Assembly: GCA_032027145.1 (NCBI GenBank)
Contig: JAVSMP010000001.1
Location: forward strand, 1,764,903 to 1,828,902
From: Ignavibacterium sp.
GTDB taxonomy: Bacteria > Bacteroidota > Ignavibacteria > Ignavibacteriales > Ignavibacteriaceae
Direction: 5' to 3'
DNA: 64,000 nt
The notes beneath the pieces are model-generated. The model saw only the letters and a program-made list of their open reading frames with translations. It ran no database searches and had not been told where the DNA came from. Positions 1 through 10,467 of the stretch are shown here, one piece after another; positions within the stretch are counted from its first letter, which is position 1, and every line of letters begins with the position of its first letter. The position numbers and the translations under genes were made by a program.

Positions 1-149
1 GGATATTAAAGCTTTCAACTACCGGAGAACTTCTTAAAGAGTGGGAAATACCATTTACAAAAGGAGAGGGGATTACAATTGTAAATGAGAAAATATATGT
101 TGTTAATGATTCCAATAGTAAAATGTATGTTTTCCAAAAACCTAATTAG
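1..149 (+). CDS. C-terminal end of a beta-propeller-like protein (partial)
   Basis: The frame is open from the window edge (codons in phase with position 3) to a TAG at 147-149, giving 48 residues. The last part reads EGITIVNEKIYVVNDSNSK followed by MYVF. This repeats the pattern 'EGI...iYvVndsn..myvF' seen at the end of SdiA-regulated/esterase-like propeller proteins. The start and most of the protein lie outside the window, so the family assignment is tentative. The next gene starts 33 bases downstream on the same strand. Confidence 0.55.
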   Translation, partial: ILKLSTTGELLKEWEIPFTKGEGITIVNEKIYVVNDSNSKMYVFQKPN

Positions 150-182
150 TTATATTTTTTTAATAATTGCCCAGGAGTTTAT

Positions 183-1775
183 ATGAAATACAAGTTACAT
201 TTGTTCATTATTCTCTCTTCATTTTTCCTTTGGAGTTCTTTATATGCTCAAACTCCATTGATCAATGAGTTGTTCTCACGAGGAACTGAAATCGAACCAG
301 ACTGGATTGAAATCTATAATCCTACTTCATCATCAATAGATATTACTGGTTATAAGATTTATGATAGCGGCGGAAAGAACGGAACAAAACCCAAAAAAGA
401 ATTTCCTTCCGGATCAGTTATTCCTGCTAATGGATTTCTTGTAATAATTACAGATGATACAGATCCAAGTGGTTTTGGTTTATCAAGCGGTGGTGAGTGG
501 GTTTGGTTTGAAAATACAAGCGGAACAGTAATAGATAGTGTTAATATGGCTGCTGTTACCGATCCCGAAGCATCTTATGGCAGACTTCCTGATGGGAGTG
601 CAAACTGGCAAATATTAATTCCAAGAACAAGAGGTACGTCTAATACAATAATTGTAGTAACACCTGTCATTAACGAATTGTTCTCACGCGGAACTGAAAT
701 CGAACCAGACTGGATTGAAATTTATAACCCTTCTTCTTTAGCAATGGACATTAGTGGTTATAAGATTTATGATAGCGGCGGAAAGAACGGAACAAAACCC
801 AAAAAAGAATTTCCTTCCGGATCAGTTATTCCTGCTAATGGATTTCTTGTAATAATTACAGATGATACAGATCCAAGTGGTTTTGGTTTATCAAGCGGTG
901 GTGAGTGGGTTTGGTTTGAAAATACAAGTGGAACAGTAATAGATAGTGTTAATATGGCTGCTGTTACTGATCCCGAAGCATCTTATGGCAGACTTCCTGA
1001 TGGGAGTGCAAACTGGCAGATATTAATTCCAAGAACAAGAGGTTATTCTAATGTTCCTGTTACTTCTCCAGTAGTGATTAATGAATTATTCTCACGTGGA
1101 ACCGATACAGAACCAGATTGGATTGAAATCTATAATCCCTCTTCATCATCAATGGATATTACAGGTTATAAGATTTATGATAGCGGTGGAAAGAACGGAA
1201 CAAAACCGAAAAAAGAATTTCCTTCCGGATCAGTTATTCCTGCTAATGGATTTCTTGTAATAATTACAGATGATACAGATCCAAGTGGTTTTGGTTTATC
1301 AAGCGGTGGTGAGTGGGTTTGGTTTGAAAATGCAAGCGGAACAGTAATAGATAGTGTTAATATGGCTGCTGTTACTGATACATCAGCATCCTATGGAAGG
1401 CTTCCAGATGGAAGTGCAAACTGGCAGATATTAATTCCAAGAACAAGAGGTTACTCAAATTCAACCACGGATGTCGAAGATGAAATTAATCCGGTTTCAG
1501 GATTTCAATTATCTCAGAACTATCCCAATCCATTCAATCCAGCAACAAAAATAAATTTCAGCTTAACTGTTGCTTCTAAAGTTAAGATTACAGTGTATAA
1601 TTTACTTGGTCAGATTATAAATCAACTTGTTAACGGCAATTATACAGCAGGGAATCATACTGTTAGTTTTAATGCAGATGGATTAAATAGTGGAGTGTAT
1701 TTTTACAAAATTGAGGCTGTTGGAATTGATGGACAGAATTTTGTTTCTACCAAAAAAATGATTCTAACCAAATAA
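183..1775 (+). CDS. Secreted protein with three near-identical lamin-tail domains and T9SS sorting domain
   Basis: 530 residues. Residues 1-22 form a signal peptide ending in LYA-Q. Three lamin-tail (LTD) domains of about 136 residues follow, each starting [LV]INELFSRGT and containing PDWIEIYNP and ending ILIPRTRG. About 90 C-terminal residues form a T9SS sorting domain with SQNYPNPFNPATK and a final KKMILTK. LTDs are beta-sandwich modules common in secreted bacterial proteins. The product is expected to be exported through the outer membrane and anchored or released by the type IX system. No enzyme domain is visible, so the role may be adhesive or structural. The start is supported by AGGAG at 173-177. 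The three domains are almost identical at DNA level (period 408 bp). Confidence 0.85.
   Translation: MKYKLHLFIILSSFFLWSSLYAQTPLINELFSRGTEIEPDWIEIYNPTSSSIDITGYKIYDSGGKNGTKPKKEFPSGSVIPANGFLVIITDDTDPSGFGLSSGGEWVWFENTSGTVIDSVNMAAVTDPEASYGRLPDGSANWQILIPRTRGTSNTIIVVTPVINELFSRGTEIEPDWIEIYNPSSLAMDISGYKIYDSGGKNGTKPKKEFPSGSVIPANGFLVIITDDTDPSGFGLSSGGEWVWFENTSGTVIDSVNMAAVTDPEASYGRLPDGSANWQILIPRTRGYSNVPVTSPVVINELFSRGTDTEPDWIEIYNPSSSSMDITGYKIYDSGGKNGTKPKKEFPSGSVIPANGFLVIITDDTDPSGFGLSSGGEWVWFENASGTVIDSVNMAAVTDTSASYGRLPDGSANWQILIPRTRGYSNSTTDVEDEINPVSGFQLSQNYPNPFNPATKINFSLTVASKVKITVYNLLGQIINQLVNGNYTAGNHTVSFNADGLNSGVYFYKIEAVGIDGQNFVSTKKMILTK
258..1470 (+). repeat. Three tandem 408-bp coding repeats (LTD modules)
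   Basis: The motif AA(T/C)GA(A/G)TTgTTCTCACG recurs at 264, 672 and 1080, exactly 408 bp apart (136 codons). Long stretches between copies, for example from the codons for DSGGKNGTKPKK to WVWFEN, are identical or differ by single bases. The first about 30 codons of each unit vary most. This implies recent unit duplication or ongoing gene conversion, and a length that can change by homologous recombination. Confidence 0.9.
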
Positions 1776-1797
1776 ACTTTCAGAAGTATTTTTTTCA

Positions 1798-1832
1798 GAG
1801 TTCATATCTTACAGGATATGAACTCTTTTTTT
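1798..1832. terminator. Hairpin terminator between convergent genes
   Basis: GAGTTCATATC (1798-1808) pairs perfectly with GATATGAACTC (1815-1825), with a 6-nt loop and seven T residues after it. It ends the lamin-tail gene. Its far end touches the stop codon of the convergent ABC permease gene, whose strand has no comparable T-run, so it works mainly in the plus direction. Confidence 0.8.
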
Positions 1833-3522
1833 ATATATCCTTCTGTAAAGATTTTAAACCAGCTTTTAAAAAAAAGTAAGAACTTAACGATGCTATTAAA
1901 AAGAGTATCAAAGTACTGGTTATCAGATTAAATCTGGAAATTTGGTAGCCGCTTTTAACTTCCTGAAAGAAATTAAATACAGGCACAAAAAGAATTACAA
2001 CAATCAAAATTAAAAACATCAGGCTTAATAATAATGTAATTGATGCTCCTTGTGAAGATGCAATTCTTATTGCATTTCGTTCTTTTAGATTTAAAAAAAT
2101 TCCACCCATACCAAAATTTAAACTGACTAAAGCAATTGTTATAATAGCCATGTTTATCTGAGCAATAATTGCCAGTTCTACGGGAAAGTGAAAATTAGAA
2201 AAGTAACTTATTATCTGTCCAATCAAAAAAACTATTAAAAAGTAAATGGAAAGTTTTTTGAATATTAAATTCTTCAAGTCCACAGGAGCTGAACGTAACT
2301 TCCAGAATGATTCTCCCTCAAGACTTATTAACGGAAATATAAATCTTATTGAGATTGAAGAGACTAAGAATACATTAAAAATTGTTACTGCTATGTAAAT
2401 TGCTGTTCTGAAGTAATCATTGTAAGCATTTAGAATTGTCATATCTATACCAGAAATACTGGTTATAAAAATCATGATTAGGAAAAGCATAACAATTAAA
2501 TGGATCCATTGATTAGGTTCTCTGAAAAACAATAATATCTCTCTCTTTAATATTGATTCGTTTATACCATTCAATAACGAGGATTTAAAATTAAAAATTG
2601 ATTCTCTTTTATTATTCGTTTTTAGTCTGAAAGTCGAATTAGAAATAGAGTATTCTGACCAGGTTTTATAATACCACTTATATGCTAAGAAAATCGCAAT
2701 ACAAAACATTGCAATTGAAGAAAGAATATTTACATACATAAATGGAAAAGCTCTTTCATAGCTTCCGTTAGAAATCCAGAAAAGTGAGTCTGAAACCCAA
2801 TAGTTTGGTAATAATTTAAGCAAGTTATTATCTAGAAAACCAAAGTACGCATTAATATTTGGATAATACTCAAAGACTTTTTGTACTGTATCAGCCGGAC
2901 TGCTTAAGAAATAATAGCTAAGCACACTTGCAGCATATATTAACCCGATAGAAGTTAAAACTTTCTTTATTCCAATTTTCGAAGAAAGTTTCAGAACAAG
3001 TAATAAAATAATTGCACCGAGTGAACCAGCAGTAAACATAAACGGCAAAATGATTCCAATCAGAGAAATCGGATAAAAATACCAGTCCAGATTAAAATAT
3101 ATTCCATATCCTAAAATTATCGCTCCAACAATCAGTAATAAAGTTGAAGAACTGTAAAAGAAGTTATCTAAGAATTTGATAATAAATATCTTTGTAAATG
3201 AGATAGGCTTACTTATAAAGAAATAAATTTCTTTTGATTTATAAAGCGTTGAATATGATACTACTATGTTGCCTATGTTTATTGTGATAAAAAAGATAAA
3301 AAGGATAACAGAAATAAATCTGTGGAAAAGAAACATACCAATATTGATTCCGGATAATAAATACTCCATTGAATTGGTAGTAAAAAAGAAGCATCCATAG
3401 GCAAATAATCCATAAACAAGCGATGAGCTTAATGCTTTAAAAAAATAACCGAATGAAATCTCCGAGTTTAGTTTAAAAAAAACTAATAACTTATATTTGA
3501 TTATGTGAAGGATTGATTTCAT
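1831..3522 (-). CDS. ABC-2-type transporter permease
   Basis: 563 residues with about 12 hydrophobic segments spread through the chain, no signal peptide, and charged loops typical of an ABC exporter permease of the large ABC-2/YhgE-like kind. Its ATG shares one base with the TAA of the ATPase gene upstream (TAATG at 3520-3524). The two are therefore translationally coupled and almost certainly form one exporter. The substrate cannot be told from sequence; such pairs include drug, bacteriocin and Na+ exporters. The gene ends at the hairpin at 1798-1832. Confidence 0.8.
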   Translation of the reverse strand: MKSILHIIKYKLLVFFKLNSEISFGYFFKALSSSLVYGLFAYGCFFFTTNSMEYLLSGINIGMFLFHRFISVILFIFFITINIGNIVVSYSTLYKSKEIYFFISKPISFTKIFIIKFLDNFFYSSSTLLLIVGAIILGYGIYFNLDWYFYPISLIGIILPFMFTAGSLGAIILLLVLKLSSKIGIKKVLTSIGLIYAASVLSYYFLSSPADTVQKVFEYYPNINAYFGFLDNNLLKLLPNYWVSDSLFWISNGSYERAFPFMYVNILSSIAMFCIAIFLAYKWYYKTWSEYSISNSTFRLKTNNKRESIFNFKSSLLNGINESILKREILLFFREPNQWIHLIVMLFLIMIFITSISGIDMTILNAYNDYFRTAIYIAVTIFNVFLVSSISIRFIFPLISLEGESFWKLRSAPVDLKNLIFKKLSIYFLIVFLIGQIISYFSNFHFPVELAIIAQINMAIITIALVSLNFGMGGIFLNLKERNAIRIASSQGASITLLLSLMFLILIVVILFVPVFNFFQEVKSGYQISRFNLITSTLILFLIASLSSYFFLKAGLKSLQKDI

Positions 3523-4241
3523 TATTTTGTCAAATGTAAAAACAATGATTCAAGATTATTATGATCTGAATTCTTGATAGCTTCAACAACTTCCTTTTTA
3601 TCTTCAAATATCATCTTACCGCTCTTAATGATTCCTATACGGCTGCAGATTTCTTCTGCTACATTAAGACTATGTGTTGACATAAATATTGCAGTTCCGT
3701 TACTTGAAAGTTTTTTAAATAGGTTTTTTACAATTAATGCACTCTGCGGATCCAAACCTATCATAGGCTCATCAACAATCAGTAATTTGGGATTGTGTAA
3801 AAGGGCGGAAGCAATTGCTATTCTTTGTTTCATTCCCTGAGAATATTCTTCGGTTCTTTTATCAATCCAGTTATCAATTTTCAGTTCATTAATAACTGAA
3901 TCAATTCTGGCTTTGAGTTTTTCTTTTTCAATTGAGTATAGTCCTCCGCTAAAAAATAAAAACTCGCGTCCAGTTAGTTTTTCGTACAAAAATGGTTGAT
4001 CGGGAATATAACCAATTAGTCTTTTCGCTTTGATAGGTTCTTTTGCAATATCAAAACCGTTTAATATAATTCTACCAGAGGTTGCAGTATATAAACCTGC
4101 AATCATTTTAATAGTAGTGGTTTTACCAGCGCCGTTTTGTCCAAGGAAACCAAAGAAATCACCGGCGGCAATTTTTAGATTAAGGTTTTCAACAGCAGTA
4201 AAGTTTCCAAATTTTTTTGTGATGTTAATTAATTCGAGCAT
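3522..4241 (-). CDS. ABC transporter ATP-binding protein
   Basis: 239 residues, the normal length for a stand-alone ABC ATPase. Walker A is GQNGAGKTT (near residue 36), the Q-loop region reads GYIPDQP, the signature is YSQGMKQR, Walker B is LLIVDEPMIGLD, and the switch histidine is in MSTHSL. It hydrolyses ATP to drive the permease encoded immediately downstream with a one-base overlap. The domain order and spacing fit the CcmA/NatA group of ABC-2 exporter ATPases. Confidence 0.92.
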   Translation of the reverse strand: MLELINITKKFGNFTAVENLNLKIAAGDFFGFLGQNGAGKTTTIKMIAGLYTATSGRIILNGFDIAKEPIKAKRLIGYIPDQPFLYEKLTGREFLFFSGGLYSIEKEKLKARIDSVINELKIDNWIDKRTEEYSQGMKQRIAIASALLHNPKLLIVDEPMIGLDPQSALIVKNLFKKLSSNGTAIFMSTHSLNVAEEICSRIGIIKSGKMIFEDKKEVVEAIKNSDHNNLESLFLHLTK

Positions 4242-4297
4242 AATATTCTGTTAAATAGATAAACAAAGATAAAAAAGAATGAGGGGAAAACAGGAAA

Positions 4298-6592
4298 TTA
4301 TTTTTCAATTGTTCTCAGTGTTGTTAAATCATCAAAAGTAATTGTCATTAAATCTCCACTCATAATATTGGGCATAGATAAGATTCTATCTTCCTGAATT
4401 GATATTGCTCTGTTTAGTAATTCCTTAATTGATCTGGCGTTATAAAAATTTCTGTTCTTTTCATTCCGCATTTCATCAATCAATTCCAGTAACTGCTGCC
4501 AGGCACCTTCATCCAGTTGATAATTTTTCTTCTGACATATACTTAAAGCAATTTCAAGAAGCTGACGGTTTGTATAAGGCTCAAACTCAAACTTGTTCGG
4601 AAATTGACTTTCCAGAACAGGAAAACTTTCAATAATAATTTCTATTTCTTCTCTTGTCCCCGATAGAATTGCAGTAACATCATCATTCATTAAATACAAT
4701 TTCTTAAGAAAGTATTGCAGCAATGAATCACTGAAATGTTTTAAGCACTGAAGTGAAGCTGTTACATCATTTACTAAGATAACATTTCCTGAAAGTTTAT
4801 TAAAAAGTTCATCCATTGTTAAATATGCATCAAGCTTACTTAATCCATGAAACAAAGAGCTGTCAATTTCGATAAGCTGTCCTTTAGAAAGTTTGTTTGA
4901 TGCAAAAAGGCTTTTTGCAAAAAGACGGGCAACTGTTGACGTGCCTGACCCGGGCTCTGCTATAAAAATTGAGTTATAAGTTTTGTGTACTGACGAGATT
5001 GATTTTTCAGATTTTAATTTATCAACTTTTATAGATGCAATTATCTTATTAAAAGTGGTCTTTACCTTATTAAGACCAACAAGATTATTCATTTCATTTG
5101 AATAACGATCAAGTTTCTCATTTGATTTTATAACTGAATTATTCCGGTTGTTTATGTTTAACCAGGCTGATTGAATATCGTTAACAAGGATTGTATTAAG
5201 AGAATTGAAATCCTTTTCTTCATCTTCAAGTAAATGATATCTTTTACTCAATTCAATCTTAGTTTCACTGAAAAGATTCCTGATAAAACGTGCATTGCCA
5301 AATGATCCGTCTGTATTATCAATCAATGAGTCGAGTTTTTCTTTTAAAAATTTCTCAGCTTTTTCGTTAAAGCTGTATTTTTCTTTTTCAGAAAAAATTC
5401 TGAATATATCTGCAAGCTCATTGGAATTATAATCATCAAAATAAAAATGATGTGTAAACCGGGACTTTAAACCCGGATTAGAGCTGATAAATTTTTCCAT
5501 TAGTTCAGGATATCCTGCTGCAATTACAAAGAATTTATCCTTGTAATCTTCCATGCGCTTAAGAATTATATCAATTGCTTCCTGTCCAAAATCTTGAGAA
5601 TTATTATTTCGTTTTAACGAGTAAGCTTCATCAATAAATAATATTCCTCCTAATGCCTGATTTATTACTTTTTCAGTTTTCTGAGCAGTCTCACCTATAT
5701 ACTCTCCGATCAAAGAAGCGCGGTCAACTTCAACTACATGCCCATTTTTAAGAATACCAATAGTTTTGAAAAACCTTCCTAAAATTCGGGCAACAGTTGT
5801 TTTGCCTGTACCGGGATTACCTAAGAAAATACAATTAGCAGAAATATTCTCATTCGTTTCGATTCCCTTTGCTTTACGTTCTTTAACAAATTCAAGGTAA
5901 GAAATAAAATCTTTTAACGATTGTTTAAGATTATGAAGTCCTATCAGGTTATCAAATTCTTCAAATAAACTTTTTATCGAATTATTATCACAATTTGTTT
6001 TTTGTAATTGTTCTAATTTCTTAGGCTGCTGTGTGTTTTGTTTATTTGAATAACTATCTGATTGATCATTTTCATCCAGAAAATTAATTATTTCCTGAGT
6101 TCCAATCTGAAAATAGTGCTTAATAATCTGCTGGTTTTCCAAAAGAATTTCAATCCGGACTTCTCCGCATTTCCAAAATCCAGGAATTGGAGTTCCCCAG
6201 CTTTGAACAAACTCAACAAATTCCCATTCTTTTTTTAATAACAGATTAAAATCATTTCTGCCAATTTCTTCATCTTCAAAGTACCAAATTGTTAATCCTC
6301 TTAATAATCGGTTATCTGATTTAAAGAATGGATTTTTAATAATTACTTCTGCTGCAATGTAAGTAGCAATTGATTCATCAAATTGAAGCAAATAAGTTTT
6401 CTTTTGCGAATTTAAACTTTCTTCAAGATTAAACATCCTTACTGATTTTGCTTCAATTATTAATACAGAATTTGAACTTTTACTCTGAATTTCAGTTTGT
6501 AATAATTGGTTAGCAGTTAAAAGTCCGGGAGGCATTACTCCATCAGAAAAAAACTCATTGGATTTTGAGTGATTGCCGTTTTTATTGTTCAT
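4298..6592 (-). CDS. Tandem AAA+ ATPase (CbxX/CfqX type) with degenerate second domain
   Basis: 764 residues. Residues 1-170 form an N-terminal domain I do not recognise. The first AAA+ module (about 215-450) is intact: Walker A GNPGTGKT (258-265), Walker B ILFIDE (317-322) and an arginine-finger region PGLKSRF. It resembles the CbbX/CfxQ and ESX EccA-type family. The second module (about 505-740) keeps the fold pattern, but its P-loop reads EPGSGTST instead of GK[ST] and its Walker B ends ND instead of DE, so it probably does not hydrolyse ATP. The protein may act as a hetero-functional hexamer remodelling an unknown partner. Its neighbours (groEL upstream, ABC exporter downstream) do not reveal the target. 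Confidence 0.8.
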   Translation of the reverse strand: MNNKNGNHSKSNEFFSDGVMPPGLLTANQLLQTEIQSKSSNSVLIIEAKSVRMFNLEESLNSQKKTYLLQFDESIATYIAAEVIIKNPFFKSDNRLLRGLTIWYFEDEEIGRNDFNLLLKKEWEFVEFVQSWGTPIPGFWKCGEVRIEILLENQQIIKHYFQIGTQEIINFLDENDQSDSYSNKQNTQQPKKLEQLQKTNCDNNSIKSLFEEFDNLIGLHNLKQSLKDFISYLEFVKERKAKGIETNENISANCIFLGNPGTGKTTVARILGRFFKTIGILKNGHVVEVDRASLIGEYIGETAQKTEKVINQALGGILFIDEAYSLKRNNNSQDFGQEAIDIILKRMEDYKDKFFVIAAGYPELMEKFISSNPGLKSRFTHHFYFDDYNSNELADIFRIFSEKEKYSFNEKAEKFLKEKLDSLIDNTDGSFGNARFIRNLFSETKIELSKRYHLLEDEEKDFNSLNTILVNDIQSAWLNINNRNNSVIKSNEKLDRYSNEMNNLVGLNKVKTTFNKIIASIKVDKLKSEKSISSVHKTYNSIFIAEPGSGTSTVARLFAKSLFASNKLSKGQLIEIDSSLFHGLSKLDAYLTMDELFNKLSGNVILVNDVTASLQCLKHFSDSLLQYFLKKLYLMNDDVTAILSGTREEIEIIIESFPVLESQFPNKFEFEPYTNRQLLEIALSICQKKNYQLDEGAWQQLLELIDEMRNEKNRNFYNARSIKELLNRAISIQEDRILSMPNIMSGDLMTITFDDLTTLRTIEK

Positions 6593-6673
6593 TTGTTTAT
6601 CTAAAATCTCTGGAAATTAAATATTATCAATTAATTCAAATTCCCTGCCATCAAAAAAATGCTAAAAGAAAAC

Positions 6674-6700
6674 AAAAAAGGCGAGGGGAAACCTCGCCTT
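6674..6700 (-). terminator. Terminator of the groESL operon
   Basis: On the minus strand, AAGGCGAGG (6692-6700) and CCTCGCCTT (6678-6686) form a 9-bp perfect stem with a 5-nt loop. It is followed by a run of T residues (A run at 6674-6679 on the plus strand). It lies 25 bases after the groEL stop codon. Confidence 0.85.
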
Positions 6701-6724
6701 GTAAAAATAACAGCAAAAAGGGAT

Positions 6725-8365
<1,641 letters not shown>

Positions 8366-8388
8366 TTATTCCTTTATAATTTATTTTA

Positions 8389-8688
8389 TTACTTACCTAA
8401 AATTCCGAAGATATCACTCTCACGCATAATGAGGTATTCTTCACCATTAATAGTAACTTCTGTTCCGCTGTATTTTCCATAAAGAACTCTGTCACCAACT
8501 TTAACTTCCATTTTAATTGATTTACCATCATCAGCTACTTTACCAGGACCAACAGCAATAACATTTCCTTCAACTGGTTTTTCTTTAGCTGTATCTGGTA
8601 ATATGATTCCACCAGCTGTTTTCTCTTCAGCGGCGGCTGGTTTAACAACTACTCTATCACCTAATGGTTTTAATTTAATATCACTCAT
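8389..8688 (-). CDS. groES: Co-chaperonin GroES
   Basis: 99 residues, typical length. It starts [34 protein letters not shown], with the mobile loop at KTAGGIIL, and ends near [17 protein letters not shown] and YLIMRESDI. It caps the GroEL ring. GGAG is placed six bases before the ATG. It is the first gene of the operon with groEL, directly downstream of a perfect CIRCE element. Confidence 0.98.
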   Translation of the reverse strand: MSDIKLKPLGDRVVVKPAAAEEKTAGGIILPDTAKEKPVEGNVIAVGPGKVADDGKSIKMEVKVGDRVLYGKYSGTEVTINGEEYLIMRESDIFGILGK

Positions 8689-8715
8689 TTTTAACTCCTT
8701 TTAGTTTTAAATTTG

Positions 8716-8742
8716 TTAGCACTCTCAAAAGACGAGTGCTAA
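8716..8742 (-). promoter_or_regulatory. CIRCE operator (HrcA binding site)
   Basis: TTAGCACTC (8716-8724), nine bases, then GAGTGCTAA (8734-8742). This matches the CIRCE consensus exactly. It sits 28 bases before the groES start, inside the likely promoter or leader. By established knowledge the repressor HrcA binds here and is released on heat stress. hrcA itself is not in the window. Confidence 0.97.
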
Positions 8743-8835
8743 AATATAATTATTGGTTCCTTTTGTCAAGATTTTTTAATGTTGGTGTGATTTAAAATGG
8801 TTATTTTTGCAAATAAAACTACAATAAACCATTAA

Positions 8836-9633
8836 ATGACTAAACTGACACAAGAGCTTAGAAAACTGATATTAATAATTAAAGAATTGGATAAAAAGGT
8901 TACAGTAATTTTTCTATCTGTGGCAGTATTGCAGACTTTTTCATTTTATTTTACATCAAGAAGATTTTTCAGAGAAAATTTATTTCAATACTTTCAAACT
9001 TATTCTGATCCATATTTAATTGAATATTTTTATTGGTTTTTAGGAGATTTCTTAATCTACCTGATTCTGGGCACCTTGATAATAAAACTGGTTCTAAAAG
9101 AAAACCTTAATGATTATGGATTTCGTTTAGGTGATTACAGACTTGGACTTCTTTTAACCCTGATTTTTATTGCAATAATGTTAATTCTGATTTGGTTTGT
9201 TTCTGCGTCACCATCTTTTGCACAAAAGTACCCGCATCTATCCGGTGCAAAGCTTAACTGGAACACTTTTTTAATTTATGAGTCAGGAATGTTGATTTAT
9301 ATGTTTGCATGGGAATTTATGTGGCGTGGATATATGCTTTTTGGTCTTGAAGAAAAATTCGGTTACTATTCTGTCTTAATTCAGATGATACCTTTTGTGA
9401 TCTTACATAATGGAAAACCTTTTTTAGAAACTTTCGGTGCAATTTTCGGTGGTATTGCTTTAGGTATTCTTGCGTTAAGGACTAGGTCATTTTATTATTG
9501 CGTTGTTATTCATATTGGTGTTATGTTCTCAATTGATTTTGTTTCAACATTACGTTTTAGAGCAAATGAATATGGAATTGGTATAGAATCATTTATAAAT
9601 TTAATTAAACAAATATTTTGGGTGTTAAGATGA
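8836..9633 (+). CDS. CPBP-family intramembrane protease-like protein
   Basis: 265 residues with about six to seven membrane segments. The CPBP (CAAX protease/bacteriocin-processing, PF02517) motifs are present: WEFMWRG (E160, R164; the family usually has EExxxR), FVILH (H191) and HxxxxxxxD (H226, D234). The first glutamate of the EE pair is replaced by W, leaving one catalytic Glu candidate. These proteins cleave or bind membrane substrates, often in prenylated-protein or immunity contexts. The stop codon overlaps the pdxJ start (ATGA). Confidence 0.75.
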   Translation: MTKLTQELRKLILIIKELDKKVTVIFLSVAVLQTFSFYFTSRRFFRENLFQYFQTYSDPYLIEYFYWFLGDFLIYLILGTLIIKLVLKENLNDYGFRLGDYRLGLLLTLIFIAIMLILIWFVSASPSFAQKYPHLSGAKLNWNTFLIYESGMLIYMFAWEFMWRGYMLFGLEEKFGYYSVLIQMIPFVILHNGKPFLETFGAIFGGIALGILALRTRSFYYCVVIHIGVMFSIDFVSTLRFRANEYGIGIESFINLIKQIFWVLR

Positions 9634-10346
9634 GATTATCATTAAATGTAGATCATATTGCAACCATTCGAAATGCAAGGAACGAAAGTCAGCCTGATCC
9701 GGTTACTGCTGCCTTAATTGCTGAACACGCTGGTGTTGATGGAATCGTTGTTCATCTTCGTGAAGATAGAAGACATATAAATGAAAGGGATGTAAGATTA
9801 CTTCGCGAACTTATTGCAACCAGACTAAATCTTGAAATGGCTGCGGCAGAAGAAATATTAAAAATTGCCTGCGATGTAGGTCCTGAACTCGTTACATTAG
9901 TACCTGAAAAAAGGCAAGAACTTACAACAGAAGGCGGACTTAATGTTATTGATAATGTTTCTTTAATAAGAGATACAATTTCTGAACTGCATAAGTATGA
10001 AATTGAAGTTTCACTTTTTATCGAACCTGATATAATGCAGATAGATGCAGCTGCAGAAATTGAAAGTGATTTTGTAGAAATACACACCGGTATTTTTGCA
10101 AATGCAATTTCTGAAGAAGAACAATTTGATGAGCTGGATAGAATAAGAACTTCTGTTAAACATGCTAAGAAATTAGGATTAGGTATAAATGCAGGTCACG
10201 GACTTAATTATCAAAACATTAAAGTTTTCAGAGAAATACAGGATATTGATGAGGTTAGTATTGGTCATGCAATTATTGCAAGATCAGTTTTCGTTGGTAT
10301 TAAACAAGCAGTAAAAGAAATGTATGATCTGATAAGGTTTGGATGA
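9630..10346 (+). CDS. pdxJ: Pyridoxine 5'-phosphate synthase PdxJ
   Basis: About 238 residues. The sequence LSLNVDHIATIRNARN, DPVTAALIAEHAGVDGIVVHLREDRRHI and NLEMAAAEEIL is diagnostic of PdxJ, which condenses 1-amino-acetone-3-phosphate with deoxyxylulose 5-phosphate in B6 synthesis. I place the start at the ATG at 9630, which shares ATGA with the end of the previous gene. The upstream TTG at 9618 would add four residues that homologues lack. Dxs, which makes the DXP substrate, is also encoded in this window (61581). Confidence 0.95.
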   Translation: MRLSLNVDHIATIRNARNESQPDPVTAALIAEHAGVDGIVVHLREDRRHINERDVRLLRELIATRLNLEMAAAEEILKIACDVGPELVTLVPEKRQELTTEGGLNVIDNVSLIRDTISELHKYEIEVSLFIEPDIMQIDAAAEIESDFVEIHTGIFANAISEEEQFDELDRIRTSVKHAKKLGLGINAGHGLNYQNIKVFREIQDIDEVSIGHAIIARSVFVGIKQAVKEMYDLIRFG

Positions 10347-10467
10347 TCAGTAATTAAACTAAATGAAATAGGTTATTGCCTATTAGTATCTCTGTTTTTA
10401 ATTGATCTATCCAGAGAGCTTGAAAATAATTTATCTTGTAATTATACTTTAATGAACGAAAGTCTGT

